Notes: generated by a model from the sequence alone, not told the origin. A stretch of 57,013 bases of DNA from an uncultured Collinsella sp. (GCA_902478365.1 CABSKX010000004.1:1-57013); one strand, 5' to 3'. Shown: positions 1 to 9,373, counted from the stretch's first letter. Numbers and translations: made by a program.

Positions 1-50
1 GACTTGAGTTCCGAGCGGGCCCCTGCTGTTAGCTTGTGGCACTGAGTAGT

Positions 51-518
51 TTAGGCCTCGTCGACGACCTTGAGGCCGCGCGTGTGGTCGATCTCGTTGA
101 GGAGGTTAACGCGATGCTCGTGACGACCGCCCTCAAACTCGGCGTCGAGCCACTCGTCGACAATCATCTTGGCGAGCTCGGAGCCCACGACACGGGCGCC
201 AAAGGCGAGCACGTTGGTATTGTTGTGCATGCGGGAGAGCTTGGCGCTGAAGGGCTCGGAGCACACGACGGCGCGAACGCCCTCGACCTTGTTGGCGGCC
301 AGGCTGATCCCGACGCCGGTGCCGCAGATCAGGATACCCAGGTCGACGTCACCGTTAGCAACGGCCTTGCCCACCTTGTAGCCGGCGATGGGGTAATCAA
401 AGCTCTCGGAGGTGTCGGTTCCAAAGTTCACGACCTCACAGCCGCGCTCCTTCAGGTGCTCGGAAATGATGTTCTTGAGCTCGACGGCGGCATGGTCGTT
501 GCCGATACCAATCTTCAT
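51..518 (-). CDS. rpiB: Ribose-5-phosphate isomerase B
   Basis: Interconverts ribose 5-phosphate and ribulose 5-phosphate in the cytosolic non-oxidative pentose phosphate pathway. The 155-residue protein has the normal RpiB/LacAB length and opens with the family start MKIGIGNDHAA. The nucleotide-binding segment GILICGTGVGIS contains the active-site Cys (about residue 65), and HNNTNVLAFGAR follows around residue 100. An AGAGAGG Shine-Dalgarno lies 7-8 bases before the ATG. It is transcribed leftward, divergent from the desulfidase-like gene at 789. Some members act on allose or galactose phosphates, but nothing here suggests that role. Confidence 0.93.
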   Translation of the reverse strand: MKIGIGNDHAAVELKNIISEHLKERGCEVVNFGTDTSESFDYPIAGYKVGKAVANGDVDLGILICGTGVGISLAANKVEGVRAVVCSEPFSAKLSRMHNNTNVLAFGARVVGSELAKMIVDEWLDAEFEGGRHEHRVNLLNEIDHTRGLKVVDEA

Positions 519-788
519 GAGTGGTTCCTCTCTGGTCCGTGCGGCGGAATTGCTAAAGGTTTTACCGCGTTCGACTGCATGATAGCGCGACTTTTGCGTA
601 AACGCTCGGGCGTTTTTTGGTCAAACGCTTTAGCATGCAACAAGACGGGCTTCTCATGAATGAATGCCGTCAGATTGCGCTTGAGGGCCGTCCGCCGGAA
701 CCATGGTTGCGGTTTTTGATGCATTGTTATCAAATAAAAGTGCTAACTTTTTTGAGAGTCCAGCCCGTTATGCAAGTAGGAGATACCT

Positions 789-2108
789 ATGCCTGCCGAT
801 TCCCTTCGTGATACCGCGTTTTGCGATGTTTTGAACCGCGAGCTTGTCTGTGCGCTCGGCTGCACCGAGCCCATTGCCGTTGCCTATGCAGCGGCGCTGG
901 CGAGCCAGACGCTCGGTTGCGAACCCGATCATATGGATGTTGCCTGCTCGGGCAATATCATCAAGAACGTTAAGAGCGTGACCGTGCCCAACTCGGGCGG
1001 CATGCACGGTATTGAGGCCGCGGCCGTGCTGGGCGCCGTGGGCGGTGACGCCAAGAGCGCGCTCGAGGTGCTCGAGAGCGTTAACGACGAAGACCGTGCT
1101 CGCGTGTCCGAGCTCCTCGCCGATGCCGGTTACTGCGATGTGTCGCTTGTCGAGGGTGTGCCCAACCTCTACATCAAGGTGACTGCCACGGCCGGGGGCC
1201 ATACCGCGGTCGTCGAGATTACCGACCACCACACCAACGTCACGTGCCATACGCTCGACGGTATTCCGGTATGCGGCAAGTCGGCGGGGGAGTGTGCCGC
1301 CTGCGCCGAGCGCGTCGTGGCCGAGCGTGCGGCAGATAGCGCTGACACGCCCATGTCGATTGAGTCCATCATCGACTTTATCGAGGACGGTGACATTGAG
1401 GACGCCCGCGTTGCCGTTGAGCGTCAGATCGAACTGAACGGTGCGATTAGCGCCGAGGGCCTGGCGCACGCTTGGGGTGCCGAGGTGGGCCGCACACTGC
1501 TGGGCGCACGTGCCGATGACGTCGCCTGCCGTGCCCGTGCCCGTGCAGCCGCTGGGTCCGACGCCCGCATGAACGGCTGCGCGCTGCCGGTCGCCATCGT
1601 GTGCGGCTCGGGCAATCAGGGCATTACTTGCGCGCTGCCTGTTATGGAGTATGCCGAGTACCTGCGCTGCGACCATGAACGCCTGGTTCGTGCCGTGATG
1701 CTGTCCGATCTGATCGCCGTGCATATCAAGAGCTATATTGGTGCGCTCTCGGCGTTTTGCGGTGCCATTTGCGCCGCATGCGGTGCCGGTGCTGCCATTA
1801 CCTGGCTGTGCGGTGGCACGCACGAGCAGATCGGCGCGACGGTCTCGAACACGCTCGGTAACGTTGGCGGCATCGTGTGCGATGGCGCCAAGGCAAGCTG
1901 TGCCGCCAAGATTTCCGCCGCCGTCGATGCTGCGATTCTGGGCCACGATATGGCCATGCAGGGCCGCGGTTTCCGCGCTGGCGAGGGCCTCATTCAGGAT
2001 ACCGTCGAGCAGACGATTGCCAGCATGGGCTATGTGGGCCGCGTGGGCATGAAAGATACCGACGTCGAGATCCTCAACATCATGATCGGCAAGACTCGAG
2101 TCTGTTAG
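789..2108 (+). CDS. L-cysteine desulfidase family protein (CyuA/YhaM, UPF0597)
   Basis: Belongs to the serine dehydratase alpha-like UPF0597/CyuA family, whose characterised members break L-cysteine into pyruvate, ammonia and sulfide using an oxygen-sensitive Fe-S cluster. The 439-residue length fits. The family signature ALGCTEPIAVAYAAA is near residue 20, SGNIIKNVKSVTVPNSGG near 55, and the Cys-rich segment FCGAICAACGAG near 325 supplies cluster ligands together with VCDGAKASCAAKI. An AGGAGAT Shine-Dalgarno precedes the ATG. It overlaps the convergent HAD gene by 4 bases at the 3' end. The function as cysteine desulfidase comes from the family and was not tested here. Confidence 0.85.
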   Translation: MPADSLRDTAFCDVLNRELVCALGCTEPIAVAYAAALASQTLGCEPDHMDVACSGNIIKNVKSVTVPNSGGMHGIEAAAVLGAVGGDAKSALEVLESVNDEDRARVSELLADAGYCDVSLVEGVPNLYIKVTATAGGHTAVVEITDHHTNVTCHTLDGIPVCGKSAGECAACAERVVAERAADSADTPMSIESIIDFIEDGDIEDARVAVERQIELNGAISAEGLAHAWGAEVGRTLLGARADDVACRARARAAAGSDARMNGCALPVAIVCGSGNQGITCALPVMEYAEYLRCDHERLVRAVMLSDLIAVHIKSYIGALSAFCGAICAACGAGAAITWLCGGTHEQIGATVSNTLGNVGGIVCDGAKASCAAKISAAVDAAILGHDMAMQGRGFRAGEGLIQDTVEQTIASMGYVGRVGMKDTDVEILNIMIGKTRVC

Positions 2109-2863
2109 GACAGTTCGTCGGCTATTTGGTGCTCGTAGAAGGCTTCTACTACGGCGTTGAAATCGCGGGCGAAGTCTTCCATGGTTCCGCGCCAGGTGGC
2201 TCGGCTGGGCTTGCCTTGGCCCACATAGGCAGTCTGAATGCCGCAGGCGGGGCTGGGGAAGTCGCGTTTGGGATCGTTGCCCACCATGAGGACCTCGTGC
2301 GGCTCGAGCCCCATCACCTGAAGCTGCTCTAGATAGTAGGTGGCATCGGGCTTGCAGCGGGTGGTGTTTCCCATGTGCGTGACGAGCTCAAAGGGGACGT
2401 CGGCCAGATCGCCCCAACCCATGCGGCACTCGATGGCCCCCTGCGGAAAGCTGGGATTGGTAAAGAGCGCGCAACGCAGTCCTGCATCCTGTACGGCCTG
2501 AAGCGCGGCGTGTGCGCCGGGCATGGCGTGGGCGTTGATGACATCGTCGTTCTTGTACGGCAGGACTTCGCGGTCGTAGTAGGTAAACGCCTCGTAGATA
2601 AGTGGGTCCGAGAGGCAAATGCCGCACCGGCGCTCAACCTCTTCTTGGTAGAACTCCAGATTGGTGCGATTATCCGTGCCGCTTCGGCGATTGGCGTTGA
2701 GGTCGACCAAGATGGTGCCGAGGCGTGCCATCGTGCCACCGTGGCTGCGGCGACCGATATCCGCGAGCATCGACGAGACATCCTTAAAATAGCGAAGGAT
2801 GAATGCGTTGAGGTTGATGCTAAGAAGCGTTTCGTCCATATCGAAAACGACTGCTTTGAGCAC
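2105..2863 (-). CDS. HAD-superfamily hydrolase
   Basis: A soluble phosphatase-type HAD enzyme of 252 residues; the substrate is unknown. Motif I is VVFDMDETLLS at residues 5-15, with both catalytic Asp. A Thr follows in LFTNPSFP (motif II), Lys in CKPDATYY (motif III), and MVGNDPKRDF supplies the motif IV acidic pair. A cap insertion of about 100 residues lies between motifs I and II. The start is GTG with GAAAGG seven bases upstream. It is convergent with and overlaps the 3' end of the desulfidase-like gene. General family assignment is secure; a specific substrate cannot be given. Confidence 0.88.
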   Translation of the reverse strand: MLKAVVFDMDETLLSINLNAFILRYFKDVSSMLADIGRRSHGGTMARLGTILVDLNANRRSGTDNRTNLEFYQEEVERRCGICLSDPLIYEAFTYYDREVLPYKNDDVINAHAMPGAHAALQAVQDAGLRCALFTNPSFPQGAIECRMGWGDLADVPFELVTHMGNTTRCKPDATYYLEQLQVMGLEPHEVLMVGNDPKRDFPSPACGIQTAYVGQGKPSRATWRGTMEDFARDFNAVVEAFYEHQIADELS

Positions 2864-3179
2864 GCGGGCACCTTTCTCGATAAATCGTTCCAGAATCGTT
2901 GGCTCCGGATACTTTACCTCAAAGGCGTATGGGCAAACTGCTTATCGTCAAGTTGTGGAGACGGCTGTCCATAAGATTACGAAAAAGTCTCCACACGAGT
3001 AAAAAAACGCAGTTCACGCTTGAAATCGAACCCATTTCCCCGTAACCTATACGAACGTGATTGCATAAGCGTCACATTAGTATCTGTCGGCTCCCGAGTG
3101 TTCCTAAACGTTGTGTGCTTGTCGCACCCTTCTGTAGGTCCTAGCAATCGGGGCCCCGTAGTTCGAAAGGGGTCCACCT
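2864..3179. other. Intergenic leader region upstream of rpsA
   Basis: No credible gene is seen in these 316 bases between the start of the leftward HAD gene and rpsA. An inverted repeat GTGGAGAC (2955-2962) and GTCTCCAC (2987-2994) could form a hairpin. A TTGAAA at about 3030 followed 17 bases later by TAACCT is a weak promoter candidate for rpsA, leaving a leader of over 100 bases. The Shine-Dalgarno of rpsA is the GAAAGGGG just before the TTG start. Confidence 0.4.
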
Positions 3180-4346
3180 TTGAGTGAGATTCAGAACTCG
3201 TCCATTTTCTCTCTTGACGATGTCAACGAGGAGGAGATGAACAACCTCATCGACGGTACGATTACCGACTTTGATGAGGGCGATCTCGTTAACGGCACTG
3301 TCGTTAAGATCGAGCATGACGAGGTGCTCGTTGACATCGGATTCAAGTCCGAGGGCGTTATCCCGGTCCGCGAGCTGTCCATCCGTAAGGACGCTAACCC
3401 TGCAGACATCGTTGCACTTGGTGATCCCATCGAGGCCCTGGTTCTCCAGAAGGAGGACAAGGACGGTCGTCTGGTCCTGTCCAAGAAGCGTGCCGAGTAC
3501 GAGCGTGCTTGGAACCGCATCGAGGAGAAGTTCAACTCCGGCGAGAACGTCGAGGGCGAGGTTATCGAGGTTGTCAAGGGCGGCCTGATTCTCGACATCG
3601 GCCTGCGTGGCTTCCTGCCCGCTTCCCTCGTCGACCTCCGTCGCGTCAAGGACCTCACCTCTTACATGGGCACCCGCATCGAGGCCCGCGTCATCGAGAT
3701 GGACCGCAACCGCAACAACGTCGTCCTCTCCCGTCGCGTCGTGCTCGAGGAGTCCCGTAAGGCCGAGCGCTCCGAGATCCTGTCCAAGCTCAAGTCTGGC
3801 ATGCGTCTCCAGGGCACCGTTTCCTCCATCGTCGACTTCGGCGCCTTCGTCGACCTCGGCGGTATCGACGGCCTCATCCACATCTCCGAGCTTTCCTGGA
3901 ACCACGTCAACCATCCTTCCGAGGTTGTCAAGGTCGGCCAGGAGGTCGAGGTCGAGGTTCTCGACGTCGATCTCAACCGCGAGCGCATCTCCCTGGGTCT
4001 CAAGCAGACCACCGAGGATCCGTGGCGCGCACTGGTCAAGAAGTACCCCGTCGGCGCTATCGTCGAGGGCACTGTGACCAAGCTTGTCCCGTTCGGCGCT
4101 TTCGTCGACCTGGGCGAGGGCATCGAGGGCCTGGTGCACATCTCCGAGATGGCCAACAAGCACGTCGACCAGCCTTCTCAGGTCACCCACGTGGGCGACA
4201 AGGTTCAGGTCAAGGTCATGGAGATCGACCTCGACCGTCGTCGTATCTCCCTGTCCATGAAGTCCGCTGCTGAGACTCTGGGCGTCGAGATCGAGGTCAC
4301 CCCGCTGCCTTCCGAGAAGAAGGACGAGGAGACCGACGCCGAGTAA
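3180..4346 (+). CDS. rpsA: 30S ribosomal protein S1
   Basis: Ribosome-associated RNA-binding protein that helps position mRNA on the 30S subunit. The 388-residue protein has four S1 (OB-fold) repeats beginning near residues 34, 122, 207 and 292; the last two carry the textbook VDFGAFVDLG and VPFGAFVDLG cores followed by GLIHISEL and GLVHISEM. Four repeats rather than the six of E. coli is usual for Gram-positive and actinobacterial S1. The C-terminus is acidic (KKDEETDAE). Translation starts at TTG, preceded by GAAAGGGG. It is a single-gene unit closed by a strong terminator. Confidence 0.96.
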   Translation: MSEIQNSSIFSLDDVNEEEMNNLIDGTITDFDEGDLVNGTVVKIEHDEVLVDIGFKSEGVIPVRELSIRKDANPADIVALGDPIEALVLQKEDKDGRLVLSKKRAEYERAWNRIEEKFNSGENVEGEVIEVVKGGLILDIGLRGFLPASLVDLRRVKDLTSYMGTRIEARVIEMDRNRNNVVLSRRVVLEESRKAERSEILSKLKSGMRLQGTVSSIVDFGAFVDLGGIDGLIHISELSWNHVNHPSEVVKVGQEVEVEVLDVDLNRERISLGLKQTTEDPWRALVKKYPVGAIVEGTVTKLVPFGAFVDLGEGIEGLVHISEMANKHVDQPSQVTHVGDKVQVKVMEIDLDRRRISLSMKSAAETLGVEIEVTPLPSEKKDEETDAE

Positions 4347-4372
4347 ATCGGTTTGACAATCACTTGTTTTAA

Positions 4373-4404
4373 GGGATCCGTCCGCAATGGACGGGTCCCT
4401 TTTT
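4373..4404 (+). terminator. Rho-independent terminator of rpsA
   Basis: Perfect 11-bp arms GGGATCCGTCC and GGACGGGTCCC with a five-base loop, followed directly by a run of five T. It lies 27 bases past the rpsA stop codon. Confidence 0.92.
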
Positions 4405-4670
4405 GCATTTCCTGTCGAGATGCGCGATGCTGCCCGGGCTGTCCACTGGCTATTAGGTTGTCGGTGCATGAAAAATGCCGACATCCCGCCTCGGGGAGGA
4501 GGCGGGAACGCACCGAGTAGACGGAGGGGTGCGGAGCGCGGTCGCGTCTCGACTGACGACGTTGCCCATCGACAACCCTATTGTACTGCATGGCGTGGTT
4601 CTTGGTTTATCGTGTCGAACGCTTGTGTTGTGCCATTGCCTGCGGCAACGGTGTGATACACTCTTGCACT
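4405..4670. other. Intergenic region with rnpB promoter candidate
   Basis: With the rpsA trailer this makes about 320 bases without a gene. A perfect 9-bp stem (TCCCGCCTC and GAGGCGGGA, 4484-4507) is present, but no protein is evident. For rnpB, a -10-like TACACT lies at 4657-4662, about 9 bases before the mature 5' end, with a poor -35 (CATTGC at 4634 or TTGCCT at 4636). Confidence 0.4.
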
Positions 4671-5032
4671 GCTGAGTGGGCCAGACGGTCGCGCGATGTG
4701 CTGCTTGCGGCACGCGTGAGGAAAGTCCGGGCTCCAGAGGGCGGGATGCCGGCTAACGGCCGGGCGGAGTGATCCGACGGAAAGCGCCGCAGAAAAGAAG
4801 ACTCCCACCTGCGCTGCAAGGCGTAAAGGGAAAAGCTGAAACGGTGGTGTAAGAGACCACCAGCGTCGTGGCAACACGGCGGCTTGGCAAGCCCCATCCG
4901 GAGCAAGCGCGAATAGGAACGCTATGGGCCGGCCCGGTCCGCGTTCGGGTAGCGTGCGTGGAGCTGCACGGTAACGTGCAGACAAGATAAATGACCGTTC
5001 ACGACAGAACCCGGCTTACAGGCCCACTCAGC
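4671..5032 (+). ncRNA. rnpB: RNase P RNA (class A)
   Basis: Catalytic RNA that trims the 5' leader from pre-tRNAs. The ends pair as P1 (GCTGAGTGGGCC at 4671 with GGCCCACTCAGC ending 5032). The conserved core GAGGAAAGTCCGGGCTCC follows near 4720, and the 3' core with ACAGAACCCGGCTTACAGGC is present near 5005, including the P4 halves. About 362 bases is a normal type A length. Boundaries are set from the P1 helix, so they should be accurate to a few bases. Confidence 0.95.
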
Positions 5033-5048
5033 ACTTTGTTGACGCTGC

Positions 5049-5147
5049 GAACCCGTCAGCGCGGCAATCTGCCTTTCAAGCCTTCGGGCATGACCATAAG
5101 GTCAATGCCCTCGTCTTTCAAGGCACCTTGCTCGCGCTGACGGGTTC
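5049..5147. repeat. Long-hairpin element, copy 1
   Basis: Near-palindrome of 99 bases starting 17 bases after rnpB. Outer arms GAACCCGTCAGCGCG and CGCGCTGACGGGTTC are perfect over 15 bp. Further in, a 3x3 internal loop TCT/ACC, a stem TGCCTT/AAGGCA, an asymmetric loop TCAAGCC.../TCGTCTTTC, and an apical stem GGGCAT/ATGCCC can form. The same loop sequences recur in the elements at 20486 and 21787. No T-run follows, so it is not a standard terminator. Nothing else is evident between 5148 and 5262. Confidence 0.7.
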
Positions 5148-5262
5148 TCGCTGTTGGCGACGGCATCATTGGCGTTTCCGTTCTTGTTGGCGAGGGCAAT
5201 GGTACGGTCTTTGCCGTATTATTGAGGCTGTTTGTTGCTTTGCTTGTTGTTGAGGGGCTTTG

Positions 5263-5898
5263 TTGGACAGCTATTTTACTCTGCAATCGAATATTGAGGC
5301 TTCGGGAGAGTTTGTGGACCGCAAGAGCCGGTTTATTGCCCAGCTGGTCCATATTGAGTCCGAGGATGAGGCGAATGCCTTTATCGAGATGGTTCGCAAA
5401 CGTCATTACGACGCTCGACATAATGTGCCCGCGTGGATTTTGGTCGATGGACGCGAGCGCCAGAGCGATGACGGTGAGCCGAGCCGCACGAGCGGTATGC
5501 CGACGCTCGAGGTGCTGCGCGGCGCGGCGCTCAAAAATGTTTGCTGCGTGGTGACGCGCTATTTTGGCGGCACGCTGTTGGGTCCTGGTGGCTTGGTGCG
5601 CGCCTATACCGCGGCGACGCAGGCGGCGGTGGCCTCGGCTCAGGAGTCCGGGCAGATCGTCGAGATGACGAGTGTCGTGCCGGTTGTCGTGCATGTGGCC
5701 TATCCGCAGTATGAGCAGGTGCTTCGCTTGGCCCAGGATTCGGGTGCCAAGGTTTCGGATACCGATTACGCGGATACCGTGACACTTCACTTGGTGTTTA
5801 AGGCAGGGGAGCAGGAGTCGTTTTGCGCCAAGATGCGCGAGCTTATGGCGGGGCGCGAGGAGATTGAGGTCGGCGCTCCCGAATTTGCCGAGTTCTAA
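5263..5898 (+). CDS. YigZ/IMPACT family protein
   Basis: Member of the UPF0029/IMPACT family, with an N-terminal domain of ribosomal S5 domain 2-like fold and a C-terminal DUF1949 domain; the bacterial role is not firmly known. About 211 residues, the usual YigZ length. Diagnostic motifs are DRKSRFIAQ near residue 18, DDGEPSRTSGMP near 70 and RYFGGTLLGPGGLVRAY near 100. The start is one of two adjacent TTG codons (5260 or 5263); 5263 is preferred because GAGGGG then sits five bases upstream. It is followed by a terminator shared with the convergent gene. Confidence 0.88.
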   Translation: MDSYFTLQSNIEASGEFVDRKSRFIAQLVHIESEDEANAFIEMVRKRHYDARHNVPAWILVDGRERQSDDGEPSRTSGMPTLEVLRGAALKNVCCVVTRYFGGTLLGPGGLVRAYTAATQAAVASAQESGQIVEMTSVVPVVVHVAYPQYEQVLRLAQDSGAKVSDTDYADTVTLHLVFKAGEQESFCAKMRELMAGREEIEVGAPEFAEF

Positions 5899-5901
5899 CG
5901 G

Positions 5902-5952
5902 CGACGGCCGGCGTGCTTTTGGATGGATCCCAAGCGCGCCGGCCGTCGTTTT
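5902..5952. terminator. Bidirectional terminator between convergent genes
   Basis: Stem CGACGGCCGGCG at 5902 pairs with CGCCGGCCGTCG at 5937-5948, followed by TTTTCTGTT on the plus strand. It ends the yigZ-like gene and can serve the leftward gene whose stop is at 5966. Confidence 0.8.
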
Positions 5953-5965
5953 CTGTTGCTGCCGT

Positions 5966-6412
5966 TTACTCGGCAAGCTGCTTTAGCATATCGCAGGCGA
6001 TCTCGACGGCATCGTCGATGCAGCCGGGGCAGCTGCGGAGCGGACCCTTATCCGATCCAATGCCCTTGAGCGTGCCGCAGACGGTCGTCGTGTTCTTCTC
6101 GCCAAAACGCTTGGCGATTTCGCGCGACAGTTTGTAGGTCTGACCCTTGGTCTTGGGGTTTTCCATGCCGTCGCTCATCACGAAGCCCATGATGGCCACG
6201 GCGCCCGAGATGGCGCCGCAGGTTTCGGTCATGCCGCCCATGCCGGCGCCAAAGCCCTCGGTGAGGGTAAAGGCGACCTGGGGGTCGAGCCCGACGGCGG
6301 GCGCGAGCGTGCAGGCGACGGCCTGGGCGCAGTTAAAGCCACAGGCGTGGTATTCGGCAGCCTGAGCCTGACAGGCGGTGATGTCGAGCTGGGCCGTATC
6401 GATTTGCTTCAT
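5966..6412 (-). CDS. C_GCAxxG_C_C family protein (putative redox protein)
   Basis: Small cysteine-rich protein of the C_GCAxxG_C_C family, predicted to be redox-active or metal-binding; the reaction is unknown. About 148 residues. The core HACGFNCAQAVACTLAP matches the GCAxxG-type motif near residue 25, and later Cys occur in MTETCGAISGA, TTVCGTLK and RSCPGCIDDAVEIACD. The ATG at 6412 is chosen over an in-frame ATG farther upstream (6556) because AAGGAG lies seven bases before it. It is a single leftward gene, convergent with yigZ. Confidence 0.82.
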   Translation of the reverse strand: MKQIDTAQLDITACQAQAAEYHACGFNCAQAVACTLAPAVGLDPQVAFTLTEGFGAGMGGMTETCGAISGAVAIMGFVMSDGMENPKTKGQTYKLSREIAKRFGEKNTTTVCGTLKGIGSDKGPLRSCPGCIDDAVEIACDMLKQLAE

Positions 6413-6643
6413 CGTTGTCTCCTTGGTCACGGTGTACCCGCCTATGGTACCCGTGACGGTGCGTGTAATCATCGAGAGCTTCATGGATGCCTCATTTTTA
6501 TCTATCGAGCAAATGCCCAAGGTTTGAGATAAATGCCACGGATCAATTTGTCCCATAACCTACCTTGGGGATGGGTTGAGAGGGGTGCAGGGTAGCGGTA
6601 TCGTGAACCGAATAAAAACAAAACCCAAGTAAGGGAGTTGGAT

Positions 6644-7927
6644 ATGAGCGAGCAGACCATCGGTACGACGTGTGTTCAGGGCGGGTATCACCCGGGAGAT
6701 GCCGAGCCGCGCCAGGTGCCCATCTACCAGTCCACCACGTGGAAGTACGACACGTCCGAGCATATGGGCAAGCTGTTTGACCTAGAGGAGTCGGGCTACT
6801 TCTACAGCCGTCTGCAGAACCCCACGTGCGATCTCGTTGCCGCCAAGATCTGCGAGATGGAGGGCGGCACCGCTGCGATGCTCACGAGCTCGGGCATGGC
6901 TGCGAATTTCCTCGCGATCTTTAATGTGGCCGGTGCCGGCGATCATGTGGTCGCAAGCTCTGCCATTTACGGCGGTACCTACAACCTGCTCGCCCACACC
7001 ATGGGTCGCATGGGCGTGACCTGCACGTTCGTTGCCCCCGACTGTACCGACGAGGAGCTCGAGGCAGCGTTTGAACCCAATACCAAGCTCGTCTTTGGCG
7101 AGACCATCGCCAATCCCGCCCTTGCCGTGCTCGATATTGAGCGCTTTGCCAAGGCCGCGCACGACCACGGCGTACCGCTGATGGTCGACAACACCTTCCC
7201 GACGCCCGTGATGTGCCGTCCTTTTGAGTGGGGCGCCGACATCGTTACGCACTCCACCACCAAGTACATGGATGGACATGCGGCCTACCTGGGCGGCGTG
7301 ATCGTCGACCACGGCCAGTTTGACTGGATGGCCCATGCGGACAAGTTCCCGGGTCTCACCACGCCTGACGAGAGCTATCACGGCGTGACGTATGCCGAGA
7401 AGTTCGGTCGCGAGGGCGCCTTCATTACCAAGGCCACCGCGCAGCTCATGCGCGATCTTGGTCCCATGCAGAACCCGCAGGCGGCATTCTTCCTGAACAG
7501 CTCGCTCGAGAGCCTGCACGTGCGCATGCCGCGTCATTGTGAGAACGGCCTGGCCGTTGCCAAGTTCCTGCAGAGCCATCCCAAGGTGCGCTTCGTGAGC
7601 TATCCGGGTCTGGAGGGCGATAAGTACTATGACATGGCTCAGAAGTACATGCCCAACGGTACCTGCGGCGTTGTGAGCTTTGGCTTTAACGGTGGTCGCG
7701 CGGCGGCCGAGACCTTTATGAAGAGCCTCAAGCTTGCCCAGATCGCCACGCACGTTGCCGACGCCCGCACGTGCTGCCTGCATCCCGCTAATGCCACGCA
7801 CCGCCAGATGAACGATGAAGAGCTCATCGCCTGTGGCATCTCCGCCGACATGGTGCGCCTGTCGTGCGGCCTCGAGGACACGGCCGACCTGATTGCCGAC
7901 CTTGAGCAGGCGCTCGAGCAGTGCTAG
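6644..7927 (+). CDS. O-acetylhomoserine sulfhydrylase-type PLP enzyme (Cys/Met metabolism)
   Basis: Fold-type I PLP enzyme of the Cys/Met metabolism family, probably O-acetylhomoserine (or O-acetylserine) sulfhydrylase; cystathionine or methionine gamma-lyase activity cannot be excluded. 427 residues, typical for MetY. Visible features are the YSRLQNPT phosphate-clamp region near residue 50, SSGMAANFL near 85, the DNTFPTPVMCRPFEWGADIV strand, and the PLP lysine in THSTTKYMDGH near residue 205. The ATG at 6644 has AAGGGAG six bases upstream. It forms a single-gene unit ending at a strong terminator. Confidence 0.86.
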   Translation: MSEQTIGTTCVQGGYHPGDAEPRQVPIYQSTTWKYDTSEHMGKLFDLEESGYFYSRLQNPTCDLVAAKICEMEGGTAAMLTSSGMAANFLAIFNVAGAGDHVVASSAIYGGTYNLLAHTMGRMGVTCTFVAPDCTDEELEAAFEPNTKLVFGETIANPALAVLDIERFAKAAHDHGVPLMVDNTFPTPVMCRPFEWGADIVTHSTTKYMDGHAAYLGGVIVDHGQFDWMAHADKFPGLTTPDESYHGVTYAEKFGREGAFITKATAQLMRDLGPMQNPQAAFFLNSSLESLHVRMPRHCENGLAVAKFLQSHPKVRFVSYPGLEGDKYYDMAQKYMPNGTCGVVSFGFNGGRAAAETFMKSLKLAQIATHVADARTCCLHPANATHRQMNDEELIACGISADMVRLSCGLEDTADLIADLEQALEQC

Positions 7928-7996
7928 GCTAGCGTGCGTGCGAGGCGTGGGACGGCTTTTCGGCTGACGACGTCCTCATAGTTCCGATTCCGTAGG

Positions 7997-8044
7997 CGGG
8001 ACCCCGATCGTGTCCGTTTGTAGGCGATTGGGGTCCCGTTTTTG
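7997..8044 (+). terminator. Rho-independent terminator
   Basis: Stem CGGGACCCCGATCG pairs with CGATTGGGGTCCCG across a 14-base loop, followed by TTTTT. It lies between the PLP enzyme gene and the MFS gene. Confidence 0.88.
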
Positions 8045-8068
8045 CGTTGCACGATAGAAAGGATATAC

Positions 8069-9373
8069 ATGGAGAAAACTGCCGAGCAGCTGCGCCGCGA
8101 ACACATTGCCCTAGAGGGCGATACCCACGGTAAGAATAAATGGGCGATTCTGTTCACCGTGCTCGTCATGACCTTTATGGCGTGTCTGGATGCGAGCATC
8201 GTGACGGTGGCGCTCCCAGTGATGCAAAAGGAGCTGGGGGTGGGTCTCGACCGCATTCAGCTCGTGAGCTCGGTGTATCTGCTCGCGACGTGCGTCGCCA
8301 TGCTGCCGTTTGGCCGCTTGGGCGATGTGCGCGGCAAGGTGAATGTGTTCCAGCTTGGTGTAATCGTCTTTACGGGTGGCTCGTTGCTTTGCGGGCTTTC
8401 GGCTTCGCTCGAGGTGCTTATCTTGGCGCGTTTCGTGCAGGGCATTGGCTGTGCCGCCGCGATGGCCAACAATATGGGCATCATCACCGAGTCGTTTCCG
8501 GCGCGTGAGCGCGGCCGTGCCATGGGCATTCTGGCGACCTTTGTGGCCCTCGGCATGATGTGTGGCCCCGTGCTCGGCGGCATGCTGGTGGCGAGCTTTC
8601 CCTGGGAGAGCATCTTCCTTATCAATCTGCCCATTGGCGTAATCTCGTTTATCGTGGGGCTCTATACGCTGCCGCATGTGAAGCCGGAGGCTGGCGAACG
8701 CCCTATGCCGTTGACAGAGGCGGCGCGTCGCTGCTTTGCGAGCTCGGCTTTCACTATTAACCTGGCTTGCATGCTTATCGTGTTCGTGGGTATCGGTGCC
8801 TCCGAGTTTGTGCTGCCGTTCTACTTTCAGGATGCCCACGGCTTTAGCTCCGATATCTCCGGCCTGTTGTTTTTGGCGATGCCGGTCGTGAATGCCTTTG
8901 TGGGCCCGCTTTCGGGCTCGGTGTCCGACCGTGTTGGTTGTGAAGCGCCCACGGCCGTTGGCCTGGGCGTGTACGTGTGCGGTCTCTTTGCGGTGAGCAC
9001 GCTTGACGAGCACTCTTCCATCTTGATGATCGTGTGCTGCGTCGCGTTTATGTCGTGCGGCACGTCGATCTTCCAGAGTCCCAATAATTCGCTGTATATG
9101 GGTTCGGCTCCGCGTGAGGCGCTTGGCTTTGCGGGCAGCTTGAGCAGCTTGGCGCGCTATGCGGGCATAGCGCTGGGTATTACGGCGGCGTCGCGCATCC
9201 TGTATGGACAGACGAGCGCGGCAATGGGTAAGACGGTCACGAGCTATGTGGTGGGCCGTCCGGATGTGTTCCTCTTTGGCTTCCGCGCGGTATTCTACGT
9301 GCTGATGGCCGTTGCAGCCGTGGGCTTTGCGCTCACATTGGTACGTTTGGTGAGGACGCGCACCCGGCATTAG
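8069..9373 (+). CDS. MFS transporter, drug:H+ antiporter-like
   Basis: Integral membrane transporter of the major facilitator superfamily, 434 residues. Motif A is GRLGDVRGKVN between the second and third hydrophobic segments. The exporter motif C (GPVLGGMLV) is in the fifth. The N-terminal DASIVTVALPVMQKELG is typical of DHA-type multidrug exporters. About a dozen hydrophobic stretches are seen. The substrate is not predictable. The ATG at 8069 has GAAAGG upstream; an in-frame TTG farther upstream lies inside the preceding terminator and is rejected. No regulator is adjacent. Confidence 0.88.
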   Translation: MEKTAEQLRREHIALEGDTHGKNKWAILFTVLVMTFMACLDASIVTVALPVMQKELGVGLDRIQLVSSVYLLATCVAMLPFGRLGDVRGKVNVFQLGVIVFTGGSLLCGLSASLEVLILARFVQGIGCAAAMANNMGIITESFPARERGRAMGILATFVALGMMCGPVLGGMLVASFPWESIFLINLPIGVISFIVGLYTLPHVKPEAGERPMPLTEAARRCFASSAFTINLACMLIVFVGIGASEFVLPFYFQDAHGFSSDISGLLFLAMPVVNAFVGPLSGSVSDRVGCEAPTAVGLGVYVCGLFAVSTLDEHSSILMIVCCVAFMSCGTSIFQSPNNSLYMGSAPREALGFAGSLSSLARYAGIALGITAASRILYGQTSAAMGKTVTSYVVGRPDVFLFGFRAVFYVLMAVAAVGFALTLVRLVRTRTRH